Source: JAWWPY01 sp963822825 (GTDB lineage Bacteria; Actinomycetota; Actinomycetes; Streptosporangiales; Streptosporangiaceae). Taken from it: DNA of 64,000 nucleotides. The DNA is taken from positions 186,001 through 250,000 of the forward strand of contig CAWGIW010000015.1 of NCBI GenBank assembly GCA_963822825.1, given 5' to 3'. The notes under the pieces are model-generated. The model saw nothing but the letters and a program-made list of their open reading frames with translations. It ran no database searches and was not told the DNA's origin. Of this stretch, positions 9,328-17,364 are shown one piece after another; position 1 is the first letter of the stretch, and the number at the start of each line of letters is the position of its first letter. Made by a program: the position numbers and the translations under genes.

Positions 9328-10971
9328 GTGGCCGCAGGACGGGGCGCCCCCGAGGCCCAGCCCAGCCCGCACACGACGGCGGGAAAAATCGCTGACCTGC
9401 AACGGCGCGAGGACGAAGCCATCCACGCCGGCTCGGCACGGGCGGTCGAGCAGCAGCACGCCAAGGGCAAGATGACGGCCAGGGAACGGGTCGATGCCCT
9501 GCTCGATCCCGGCTCGTTCACCGAGTTCGACGCGCTGGCCCGGCACCGGGCGACCGGCTTCGGCGTGGCCGCCAACCGCCCCTACGGCGACGGGGTGGTC
9601 ACCGGGTACGGCACCGTGGACGGCCGGCCGGTCTGTGTTTTCAGCCAGGATTTCACCGTGTTCGGCGGCTCGCTCGGCGAGGTCTACGGCGAGAAGATCG
9701 TCAAGGTGATGGATCACGCCCTCAAGACCGGCTGCCCGGTGATCGGCATCAACGACGGCGGCGGAGCGCGGATACAGGAGGGCGTGGTCGCGCTGGGGCT
9801 GTTCGCCGAGATCTTCTACCGGAACGTGATCGCCTCCGGCGTGATCCCCCAGATCTCGCTGATCATGGGACCGTGCGCCGGCGGCGCCGTCTACTCCCCT
9901 GCGATCACCGACTTCACGTTGATGGTCGAGGGCACCTCGCACATGTTCATCACCGGCCCGGACGTGATCAAGACGGTGACCGGGGAGGAGGTCAGCTTCG
10001 AGGAACTCGGCGGCGCGCACACGCACAACACCAAGTCCGGGGTCGCTCATTACCAGGCCAAAGACGAGGATGACTGCCTGGGCTTCGCCCGTGAACTGCT
10101 GTCCTACTTGCCGTCCAACAACCTTGACGACCCGCCGTCTCCGTACCCGACGGCTGGGCCGCAGGCCGGCGGCGAGGGCTGGAACGGTGGCGACGCCGCG
10201 ATCATGGAGATCACCGACGCGGATGCCGAGCTTGACACCGTTATCCCGGACTCGCCCAATCAGCCCTACGACATGCACGACGTGATCGGCCGTGTCCTGG
10301 ACGACGGGGGGTTCCTCGAGATCCACTCGGGCTTCGCGCCGAACATCGTGGTCGGTTTCGGCCGGATCGAGGGGGCCAGCGTGGGCGTGGTGGCCAACCA
10401 GCCCATGCACCTGGCCGGCTGCCTCGACATCGACGCGTCGGAGAAGGCGGCACGCTTCGTCCGGACTTGCGATGCCTTCAACATCCCGGTGCTGACCTTC
10501 GTGGACGTGCCCGGCTTCCTGCCCGGTACGGGCCAGGAGTGGGGCGGCATCATCCGGCGTGGGGCCAAGCTCATCTATGCCTACGCTGAGGCCACTGTGC
10601 CCAAGATCACAGTCATCACCCGCAAGGCGTATGGCGGCGCCTACGACGTGATGGGGTCCAAGCACCTCGGCGGGGACATCAACCTCGCCTGGCCGACGGC
10701 GCAGATCGCCGTGATGGGAGCGCAGGGGGCGGTGAACATCCTGTACCGCCGGGAACTCGCGGCCGCCGCCGACCCGGACGCTCTGCGCGCCCAGCGTGTC
10801 ACGGAATACGAGGACACCCTGGCCAACCCGTACGTAGCGGCCGAGCGCGGCTACGTGGACGCCGTCATCCGGCCGGCCGAGACCCGGTCCCAGGTGACCC
10901 GCGCGCTCCGCGCGCTGCGCAGCAAGCGCCAGACGCTCCCGCCGAAGAAGCACGGCAACATCCCGCTGTAG
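9328..10971 (+). CDS. Acyl-CoA carboxylase beta (carboxyltransferase) subunit, PccB/AccD-type
   Basis: The 547-residue carboxyltransferase moves CO2 from carboxybiotin to acetyl-CoA, propionyl-CoA or a longer acyl-CoA. It has the two crotonase-like halves of the family: GGGARIQEG (about 144-152) and GPCAGGAVYSP (about 181-191) in the first, LTFVDVPGFLPG and RKAYGGAYDVMGSKHLGGD in the second, with both oxyanion-hole glycine pairs. Partners are the alpha subunit at 15.1 kb and epsilon at 12.1 kb. Substrate preference cannot be read with certainty. The GTG at 9328 begins this frame; an ATG at 9293 in another frame gives a family-like beginning (MTSEAP), so the true start may be 9293 with a small indel between. 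Confidence 0.92.
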   Translation: MAAGRGAPEAQPSPHTTAGKIADLQRREDEAIHAGSARAVEQQHAKGKMTARERVDALLDPGSFTEFDALARHRATGFGVAANRPYGDGVVTGYGTVDGRPVCVFSQDFTVFGGSLGEVYGEKIVKVMDHALKTGCPVIGINDGGGARIQEGVVALGLFAEIFYRNVIASGVIPQISLIMGPCAGGAVYSPAITDFTLMVEGTSHMFITGPDVIKTVTGEEVSFEELGGAHTHNTKSGVAHYQAKDEDDCLGFARELLSYLPSNNLDDPPSPYPTAGPQAGGEGWNGGDAAIMEITDADAELDTVIPDSPNQPYDMHDVIGRVLDDGGFLEIHSGFAPNIVVGFGRIEGASVGVVANQPMHLAGCLDIDASEKAARFVRTCDAFNIPVLTFVDVPGFLPGTGQEWGGIIRRGAKLIYAYAEATVPKITVITRKAYGGAYDVMGSKHLGGDINLAWPTAQIAVMGAQGAVNILYRRELAAAADPDALRAQRVTEYEDTLANPYVAAERGYVDAVIRPAETRSQVTRALRALRSKRQTLPPKKHGNIPL

Positions 10972-10990
10972 CACCGCGGGGACCGCCGCC

Positions 10991-11075
10991 CCGGAATCGG
11001 GCCGTCGCGGCGATTGCGCTCTGTAACGCCGCGGGCACCCGTGCCCGAATCGGGACGGTCGCGGCGATTGCGCTC
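10991..11075 (+). repeat. Imperfect direct repeat between carboxylase beta and NYN genes
   Basis: Two ~32-base copies (10991-11021 and 11044-11075) share gtcgcggcgattgcgctc and the preceding gaatcggg with a few changes. They lie in the 167-base gap downstream of the carboxylase beta gene. No terminator with a T-run is seen there. Confidence 0.7.
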
Positions 11076-11138
11076 GTCACGGGGCAAGCCCATCAGCGCT
11101 CCTGTCCGCTGCCGGGCCGGCAGTAGAGTCGAGGTGCC

Positions 11139-12102
11139 ATGACCGAGGTCCCCCCGCCGCCCGCCACACTCGCCCGTTACGCAATCATGATCGACGTCGG
11201 GTACATCTACGCTGCCGCCGGGGAACTGCTGTTCAGCGCCGGCTCGCGGCGCGAATACCGCGTTGACGCCGACAAGCTCATTCAGGCCCTGACCCGGCAC
11301 GCCGATGACCAGATCAGGGGCGAACTGCTCCGGGTGTACTGGTACGACGCCGCCCGGGACCGGGTGCCCACCATCGACCAGCGCGTCATCGCCCAGATGG
11401 CGTGGGTGAAGCTGCGCCTGGGCAACCTGAACGCGCGCGGCCAGCAGAAGGGTGTGGACGCCCAGATCCGCGCGGACATGGAGGCGCTGGCCCGGCATCG
11501 CGCGATCACCGACGCCGTCCTCGTCGCCGGCGACGAGGACATGGTCCCCGCGGTCGAGGCCGCTCAGGCGTTCGGCGTCCGCGTTCACCTGTGGGGGGTC
11601 GAGCCGCCGTTCGGGACCAATCAGGCCGAGCGGCTGGTCTGGGAGTCGGACACGGTGGAAGTGCTGGATCGTGCGTTCCTGGAGCCGTACTTCACCAGGC
11701 AGACGATCCCCGCCCAGGAGCCGGCGCAGCCCGGCCCGCTGGCCCCGCCTGCCGTTCCCTCCCCCGCCCAGCTGTTCGACAAGCGGCCCGCGGCGCGGCC
11801 CAGCATGCGCTCAGGCAGCCACGTCGCGGTGTCGGCCAGGCTCGGGCCAGACCGGGAACGGGTCGAGGAAGCCGGCGAGCACGTCGCCCAGAAATGGATC
11901 CTGACCCGTGGCGAGGACAACATCCGCGACCTGCTGCCCGGACCCGATCCTGCCGCTGGTCATCGACAAGGAACTGCTCGTGGAAGCGGAAAAGGAGCTG
12001 GGGCTCTCCCTGCGGCCCTACCAGGAGGCCCGGGAGTGGTTGCGGGACGCGTTCTGGGAGCGGGTACGCCGCCAGTTCGGCATCGGGAGTGGCCGGTCAT
12101 GA
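11139..12102 (+). pseudogene. NYN-domain (PIN-like nuclease fold) protein with one frameshift
   Basis: The N-terminal ~190 residues form a NYN domain: YAIMIDVGYIYAAAG with the first acidic residue, KGVDAQIRADMEALA with the second, and AVLVAGDEDMVPAVEAA with the third and fourth, a possible metal-binding set of a PIN/FEN-like ribonuclease. A proline/alanine linker follows, then a conserved tail (HVAQKWILTRGEDNIRDLL) that changes frame near 11940 in a gacccgatcc context and ends with VIDKELLVEAEKELG, RPYQEAREWLRDAFWERVRRQFG and a stop at 12102. The span has one base too many, fitting a one-base insertion in the C run. Its stop overlaps the accE start (ATGA), implying translational coupling. The function is unknown; RNA cleavage is an inference from fold. 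Confidence 0.75.
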
Positions 12103-12404
12103 CGCCGCCTGCTGTCCCGCCACCTGACGCAACCCCGGCCGAAGCAACACAGCCGTCCCAGGCAATGCCCGCTCAGGCCGCTCCCGCCCAGGCCGTACTG
12201 CTCGAGATAGTCAGCGGGGCCGCCACCGCCGAGGAGATCGCGGCCCTCACCGCTGTCCTGGCGGCGATTGCGGCCGACTGCGGGCACGCCGTTCCGGCAT
12301 GCGCGCCGACGGCTGTGTCAGGCTGGGCTGAGCGGCCCCGCCTGCTCCGGAGCCCCCTGGCCCATGCCCCCGCGGGCTGGCGGGCCAGCGCGCGGCCCAG
12401 ATAA
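12099..12404 (+). CDS. accE: Acyl-CoA carboxylase epsilon subunit
   Basis: A 101-residue protein whose middle, VLLEIVSGAATAEEIAALTAVLAAIA, and end, WAERPRLLRSPLAHAPAGWRASARPR, match the small epsilon subunit of actinobacterial acyl-CoA carboxylases (LxIVRGxPTxEELAAL ... WxxRxRLLRxPLxPGPGAWRxSALPR). The N-terminal 30 residues are a low-complexity Pro/Ala/Gln stretch. The subunit bridges or stabilises the alpha-beta complex and raises its activity. It normally follows the beta gene directly; here a NYN-domain gene intervenes and overlaps it by four bases. Because of the frameshift in that neighbour, a simple open-frame search fuses the two, so this gene is easy to miss. Confidence 0.85.
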   Translation: MTPPAVPPPDATPAEATQPSQAMPAQAAPAQAVLLEIVSGAATAEEIAALTAVLAAIAADCGHAVPACAPTAVSGWAERPRLLRSPLAHAPAGWRASARPR

Positions 12405-12512
12405 AGCCCACCAGTAACACCTACCGCAGCGGTCACCAGGCTCCCAAAATCCATCAAGCCTCGGCCCACTAAGCCCATCACCAACGGCACCGGTGCGGCA
12501 TTGGTGTCGTCC

Positions 12513-12618
12513 CAACGACACCCATGCTGCTTTTGGTGTCGTTGCGGGTGCCAGCGGGGCGGGCGCAACGACACCAATGCTGCTTTTGGTGCCGTTGCGG
12601 GTGCCAGCGGGGCGGGCG
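12513..12618 (+). repeat. 53-bp tandem duplication carrying GGTGTCGTT hairpins
   Basis: Two 53-base copies (12513-12565 and 12566-12618) differ at two positions. Each holds a hairpin with 12-base arms, caacgacaccaa and ttggtgtcgttg, around an 8-base loop. A further ggtgtcgt arm lies just upstream at about 12502. The block sits in the 277-base gap between accE and the ada-alkA gene, so it could terminate the first or control the second. Confidence 0.9.
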
Positions 12619-12681
12619 CGGCCGGACCGTCATGTCCGATTCCCGCCAGCATCAGTGGTCGGCCTCGGCTTGAATCGGGGT

Positions 12682-14382
12682 ATGACGCTGGACTTTGACA
12701 CGTGCTGCCGGGCCCTGACCGCCCGCGACCCGCGGTTCGACGGGCGCTTTTTCACCGGGGTTACCAGCACGGGGGTCTACTGCCGGCCGATCTGCCCATC
12801 GCGTACCCCGGCGCGCAAGAACATTCGGTTCTTCCCGCATCAGGGAGCGGCCGAGGCCGCTGGTTTCCGGGCCTGCCGCCGGTGCCGGCCGGAGGCGAGC
12901 CCTGGCTCACCCGACTGGAACACCCGTGCCGATCTGGTCGCCCGCGCGGTGAAGCTGATCAGCGACGGATACGTCGACGAGCACGGGGTCGGCGGGCTGG
13001 CCCAGCGGCTCGCCGTGACCGAGCGACACCTGCACCGCCTGGTCGTGGCCGAGCTCGGGACCGGACCACTCGCGCTGGCGCGGACGGTGCGGCTGCAGAC
13101 CGCGCGACGGCTGCTGAGCGAGACCAGCGTGCCGATCACCGAGATCGCGTTCGCGAGCGGTTTCTCCAGCGTCAGGCAGTTCAACGCGAGTTTCCAGGAG
13201 ACCTATCGCCAGCCGCCGTCGGCCCTGCGGGCCAGCGCACGGCCGCATGGCGGGTGGGCCGACGGCACCGGAAGCCACGGCACCTGGCTCTCGCTCCGGC
13301 TGGCCTGCCGCGAACCGTTCGATGGGGAGTCCCTGCTCGGGTTCCTGGCCGCGCGGGCCATTCCCGGTGTTGAGCAGGTGACCGGCGGGACGTATGCGCG
13401 GACGATCCGCACCTCGGCGGGCGCGGGGGTGATCGAGCTCGCTCCCGGGCCGCCGGGCCAAGGGCACGTGCTGCTCCGGGTCCGGCTTACCGGGTTGGGC
13501 GGGGTCGGCCAGGTGGTCTCCCGATGCCGGCAGCTGTTCGACCTGGACGCCGACCCGGCCGCGATCGGTTCGGCGCTGGCCAGCGATCGCATCCTCGCCC
13601 CGCTGGTCCACGCCCGTCCCGGGCTCCGGATTCCAGGAGCCTACGACGGATTCGAGCTCGCCGTCCGGGCGGTTCTCGGCCAGCAGGTCTCGGTGCCCGC
13701 GGCGCGAACCTTCGCGGCGCGACTGGCCGCCCGCTACGGTTCGCTGCTGGACACGCCGGACCACGACGGCCTCCCACCGGGCCGTACCGGCCCCCGGGGC
13801 CACGACCGCGGCCTGGGACCGCAGGGGGACGCGCGCGCGGCGGGCGGCCATCCCGTGCCGCCTGCCCGGCTGTTCCCCGGCCCGGCCCAGCTCGCGGACG
13901 CTGACCTGTCCGGGCTCGGGCTCACTACGTCCCGGCAGGCCACGCTGCGGACACTGGCCGGGGCGATGGCCACCGGCCGTCTCGACCTCGATCCGGGCAC
14001 GGACCCGGCGCAAGCCGCGGCCCGGCTCGGCGAACTGCCCGGCATCGGGCCGTGGACCGTTTCCTACATCCTGATGCGTGCCGTGCGCGACCCGGACGCC
14101 TTTCCCGAGACGGACCTGGGCTTGCGCCGCGCGATCGAGCGCCTCGGTTGCCCGCCGGCGCGGGCCACGCGGTGGCGGCCCTGGCGCGCGTACGCCGCGC
14201 TGCACCTGTGGACGTGGGCGGCGGCGGCACCTGTCGCAGCTACCAGCCGCTCGCGAACCCGCCGGCCCGGGCCGGTCACTCCAGAACAGGCCCACCCCGG
14301 GCTTCCCGCTCCAGAACCCGCCGCGGTCGAGCCGACCGGGAGCGAAGGCCGCGTACTGGTGGCTGACATTCGCGGCCGGTAG
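12682..14382 (+). CDS. alkA: Ada-type N-terminus fused to AlkA DNA-3-methyladenine glycosylase II
   Basis: A 566-residue alkylation-repair fusion. Residues 1-75 are the zinc methylphosphotriester domain of Ada with cysteines 34, 38, 65 and 68 (YCRPICPSR ... CRRCRPE); about 80-185 is an AraC-type helix-turn-helix (ITEIAFASGFSSVRQFNASFQ); the rest is AlkA, with its N-terminal domain, LAVRAVLGQQVSV, the helix-hairpin-helix LPGIGPWTVSYILMRA and the catalytic aspartate of FPETD (about 478). It removes 3-methyladenine and related bases, and the Ada part could activate transcription when methylated. A Gly/Arg-rich loop (about 360-400) and a 50-residue Pro-rich tail are extra. ogt follows 42 bases downstream. 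The ATG at 12682 fits the domain start. Confidence 0.92.
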   Translation: MTLDFDTCCRALTARDPRFDGRFFTGVTSTGVYCRPICPSRTPARKNIRFFPHQGAAEAAGFRACRRCRPEASPGSPDWNTRADLVARAVKLISDGYVDEHGVGGLAQRLAVTERHLHRLVVAELGTGPLALARTVRLQTARRLLSETSVPITEIAFASGFSSVRQFNASFQETYRQPPSALRASARPHGGWADGTGSHGTWLSLRLACREPFDGESLLGFLAARAIPGVEQVTGGTYARTIRTSAGAGVIELAPGPPGQGHVLLRVRLTGLGGVGQVVSRCRQLFDLDADPAAIGSALASDRILAPLVHARPGLRIPGAYDGFELAVRAVLGQQVSVPAARTFAARLAARYGSLLDTPDHDGLPPGRTGPRGHDRGLGPQGDARAAGGHPVPPARLFPGPAQLADADLSGLGLTTSRQATLRTLAGAMATGRLDLDPGTDPAQAAARLGELPGIGPWTVSYILMRAVRDPDAFPETDLGLRRAIERLGCPPARATRWRPWRAYAALHLWTWAAAAPVAATSRSRTRRPGPVTPEQAHPGLPAPEPAAVEPTGSEGRVLVADIRGR

Positions 14383-14424
14383 TCGTCGGGCTCGAAATGG
14401 ATGTTTTCGACCTTAGGAGGAGTA

Positions 14425-14949
14425 ATGACGCACGCACGCCATACGATCCTGGTCACGGTGCTCGACTCGCCGATCGGGCCGCTCAGCCTGCTCGCCCAGG
14501 ACGGAGCCCTGGTGGGCGGCGGATTCACCGCGGACCCAGCGCAGCTGCACGTCCGCATGCACCCGTCGCTGCGCGGGCTCGGCCTCCGGCCGGCCGGGCA
14601 GGATGACCTGGCATGGCTGGTCAAGCCGGTGCGCGCGTACTTCGAGGGTGACGTCGGGGCGCTCGACGGTCTCACCGCGCATCAGCCGGGCACGCCGTCA
14701 AGGCAGCAACTCTGGGCGGCGATGCGGGCGGTGCCCCCGGGAACCACGGTCAGTTACGCCGTGCTGGCCGCCCAGGCCGGCCGTCCCCGCGCGCCCCGCG
14801 CCGCTGGAGCCGCGTGCGCGTTCAACCTGATCGCCCCCGTAGTCCCGTGCCACCGCGTGCTGCGCACGGACGGCAGCCTGGGTGGCTACTACTACGGGCT
14901 GGACCGCAAAATGTGGCTGCTGCGCCATGAGGGCGCACTGACCAGGTAG
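14425..14949 (+). CDS. ogt: Methylated-DNA--protein-cysteine S-methyltransferase
   Basis: This 174-residue suicide protein takes the methyl group from O6-methylguanine onto its active cysteine, here Cys142 in PCHRVLRTDGSLGGYYYG. The helix-turn-helix-like part with RQQLWAAMRAVPPGTTVSYAVLAAQAGRP precedes it. A very strong AGGAGGAG directly upstream picks the ATG at 14425 rather than the in-frame start at 14401. It lies directly behind the Ada-AlkA fusion and completes an alkylation-repair pair: the reader/regulator plus glycosylase, and a separate O6-alkylguanine transferase. Confidence 0.94.
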   Translation: MTHARHTILVTVLDSPIGPLSLLAQDGALVGGGFTADPAQLHVRMHPSLRGLGLRPAGQDDLAWLVKPVRAYFEGDVGALDGLTAHQPGTPSRQQLWAAMRAVPPGTTVSYAVLAAQAGRPRAPRAAGAACAFNLIAPVVPCHRVLRTDGSLGGYYYGLDRKMWLLRHEGALTR

Positions 14950-15081
14950 GAACCGGGGTGGGCGCAACGGGGCCGCCGCAGGTGACACGATGGAGGGCGG
15001 TCCCGACGGCCGGGGGCAGCCCCGGCGGACGCTAACCCGCGCGCTCACCTAGACTCCTCGCAGTCGAGAGGAGCCGGGTTA

Positions 15082-16881
15082 GTGCGCAAGGTGCTCATCG
15101 CGAACCGTGGCGAGATCGCTGTCCGAGTGGTCCGGGCCTGCCGGGACGCCGGCCTGGTCAGCGTCGCCGTGTACGGCGAGCTGGATCTCGACGCCCTGCA
15201 CGTCTCGATGGCGGACGAGGCGTTCGCGCTCGGCGGGCAGACCGCCGCGGAAAGCTACCTCAACATCGACAAGATCCTCAAGGCGGCCGCCGACTCGGGG
15301 GCGGATGCGGTGCACCCCGGGTACGGGTTCCTGGCCGAGAACGCCGGCTTCGCCCGCGCCGTGATGGGCGCCGGGCTGACCTGGATCGGCCCGCCGCCCG
15401 CGGCGATCGATGCGCTCGGCGACAAGGTCGCCGCCCGGCACATCGCGAATGCGGTCGGGGCACCAATGGCGCCGGGCACCGACGGCCCGGTCACCGGCCC
15501 CGATGAGGTCGGCGCGTTCGTCGCGCGGCACGGCCTGCCAATCGCGATCAAGGCCGCGTTCGGCGGCGGCGGCCGGGGGCTGAAGGTGGTGCGGGCCGCC
15601 GGGGAGATCGGCGAACTCTACGAGTCGGCGGTCCGCGAGGCCGTCGCCGCGTTCGGCCGCGGCGAGTGCTTCGTGGAGCGCTACCTGGAACGCCCGCGGC
15701 ACGTGGAGACACAATGCCTAGCCGACCAGCGCGGCAACGTTGTGGTCGTGTCCACCCGTGACTGCTCATTGCAGCGCAGGCACCAGAAGCTCGTCGAGGA
15801 GGCACCCGCTCCGTTCCTCAGCTCCGATCAGGAGACGATGCTCTATCAGGCATCGAAGTCGATCTTGCGCGAAGCTGGGTATGTGGGCGCGGGCACCTGC
15901 GAGTTCCTCGTCGGGCAGGACGGGACGGTGTCGTTCCTGGAGGTCAACACGCGCCTCCAGGTCGAGCACCCAGTATCTGAGGAGGTCACCGGCATCGACC
16001 TGGTCCGCGAGATGTTCCGGATCGCGGACGGGCAGGACCTGGGCTACGGTGACCCGGCCCATCGCGGGCACTCGATCGAGTTCCGGATCAACGCGGAAGA
16101 CCCCGGCCGTAACTTCGTCCCCGCCCCCGGCCGGATCACCGAGTGGAGCCCGCCGTCAGGACCCGGCGTGCGGGTTGACGCCGGCTACACCCGCGGCATG
16201 ACCGTCCCGCAAGCGTTCGACTCACTCATCGCCAAGCTGATCATCACGGGCGCCACTCGCCAGCAGGCTCTGGAGCGGGCCCGTCGCGCCCTTGACGAAT
16301 TCGTGGTCGGCGGCATGCCCACGGTGCTTCCCTTCCACCGCGCGGTCGTGCGCGATCCAGCGTTCACCGCCGAGCCGTTCACAATTCACACCCGATGGAT
16401 TGAAACGGAATTTTCCCAGCAACTGCCGTCTTTCACCGGACCCGCGGCCGAGCCCGGACTCGAACCCGCGCCCCGGCAGCGGCTCACCGTCGAAGTGGGC
16501 GGCAAGCGGCTGGAGGTCGTGCTGCCGGCCGACCTGCTGGCGGCCGGCCCGGCGGTGAGCGGCCCGGCGGCCGGCCGGACGGCGCAAGGCCGGCGCGGTG
16601 GCGGCCGGGGGCAGCAAGCCCAGTCGCGAGGCCAGGCCGGCGGCGGGGCGGCGGCCGGGGGCAGCGGGGACGAGCTGGCCAGCCCCATGCAGGGAACGAT
16701 CATCAAGATTGTCGCCAGCGAGGGGGACCACGTGGCCGCGGGCGACACGATTGTGGTCCTCGAGGCGATGAAGATGGAACAGCCGCTCACCGCGCACAAG
16801 GCCGGGACGGTGACTGGCCTGGACGTGGAGATAGGCCAGACCATCCCGGCCGGGGGGATCGTCTGCCAACTGAAAGAGTGA
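15082..16881 (+). CDS. Acyl-CoA carboxylase alpha subunit (biotin carboxylase + biotin carrier)
   Basis: The 599-residue protein begins with a biotin-carboxylase domain (KVLIANRGEIAVRVVRACRDAG; HPGYGFLAENAGFARA; AFGGGGRGLKVV; the ATP-grasp segment FLEVNTRLQVEHPVSEEVTGIDLV) and ends with a biotinyl carrier domain whose EAMKME lysine (about 564) is the biotinylation site. A 60-residue Gly/Arg/Gln-rich linker separates them, longer and lower in complexity than usual. It carboxylates biotin with bicarbonate and ATP and passes CO2 to the beta subunit at 9.3 kb; BirA at 1.1 kb would attach biotin. The GTG start at 15082 is preceded by AGGAG. Confidence 0.93.
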   Translation: MRKVLIANRGEIAVRVVRACRDAGLVSVAVYGELDLDALHVSMADEAFALGGQTAAESYLNIDKILKAAADSGADAVHPGYGFLAENAGFARAVMGAGLTWIGPPPAAIDALGDKVAARHIANAVGAPMAPGTDGPVTGPDEVGAFVARHGLPIAIKAAFGGGGRGLKVVRAAGEIGELYESAVREAVAAFGRGECFVERYLERPRHVETQCLADQRGNVVVVSTRDCSLQRRHQKLVEEAPAPFLSSDQETMLYQASKSILREAGYVGAGTCEFLVGQDGTVSFLEVNTRLQVEHPVSEEVTGIDLVREMFRIADGQDLGYGDPAHRGHSIEFRINAEDPGRNFVPAPGRITEWSPPSGPGVRVDAGYTRGMTVPQAFDSLIAKLIITGATRQQALERARRALDEFVVGGMPTVLPFHRAVVRDPAFTAEPFTIHTRWIETEFSQQLPSFTGPAAEPGLEPAPRQRLTVEVGGKRLEVVLPADLLAAGPAVSGPAAGRTAQGRRGGGRGQQAQSRGQAGGGAAAGGSGDELASPMQGTIIKIVASEGDHVAAGDTIVVLEAMKMEQPLTAHKAGTVTGLDVEIGQTIPAGGIVCQLKE

Positions 16882-16887
16882 GGCCAT

Positions 16888-17277
16888 GTGTCCCGCCCGC
16901 TCGGCCGCCGGGAACCTGCCGTGAGCCGCCTGCCCGGCGACCCGGGCCCGGTCGGCTGGCTGCTGTTCGCGTTCGGGTTCCGGCTGCCGCCAGCGAACGT
17001 GCACTGGGTGCGGCACGAACTGACCGATGCGGGCTGGCGCGGCCGGACCGTGCTCCGGCACCTCGTGGTCATCCTGCCGATCTGCGCCGTCCTGGTGATC
17101 GTGCTGGCCCTCCTGCTGCCCACCCCGCTCTGGGTGAGCCTGACGATGGTGGCTCTCATCCTGTGCGGCAGCACGTTCACCGTGGCCGCGTACGCGGACG
17201 ACATCCGGGCCACCAGGCTGCGCCAGCACGGCCTGCCCGTGCCCAACGATCCCGACCTGGGCCGCCCGGCCCACTGA
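16888..17277 (+). CDS. Small two-helix membrane protein, resembles DUF5313
   Basis: A 129-residue protein with PGPVGWLLFAFGFRLPPANVHWVRHELTDAG at the N-terminus and two hydrophobic helices (about 62-80 and 84-102), ending in a short charged tail. The pattern resembles actinobacterial DUF5313 membrane proteins of unknown function; the match is from memory and not certain. It starts 6 bases after the alpha-subunit stop on the same strand, so it is probably cotranscribed with it. GTG at 16888 or 16921 could start it. Confidence 0.65.
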   Translation: MSRPLGRREPAVSRLPGDPGPVGWLLFAFGFRLPPANVHWVRHELTDAGWRGRTVLRHLVVILPICAVLVIVLALLLPTPLWVSLTMVALILCGSTFTVAAYADDIRATRLRQHGLPVPNDPDLGRPAH

Positions 17278-17281
17278 TTGG

Positions 17282-17354
17282 CCCTGCGGGGTGCCCCGCA
17301 GGGGTACCCCTCCAGGGTCAATCTCTAGCGGGGGCTCCGGGGGTCGCCCCCCGG
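17282..17354. terminator. Two stem-loops between convergent genes
   Basis: The first stem pairs CCCTGCGGGG (17282-17291) with CCCCGCAGGG (17294-17303) across a 2-base gap; the second pairs CCGGGGG (17337-17343) with CCCCCGG (17348-17354). They lie between the rightward carboxylase alpha/DUF5313 unit and the leftward lpdA. There is no T-run, so they look like U-less, GC-rich terminators that could serve both strands. Confidence 0.65.
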
Positions 17355-17364
17355 GATAGCACCG

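Noticed and set aside
9280..10974. 564-codon minus-strand frame over the carboxylase beta gene
   Set aside because: Antisense shadow of a clear carboxyltransferase gene.
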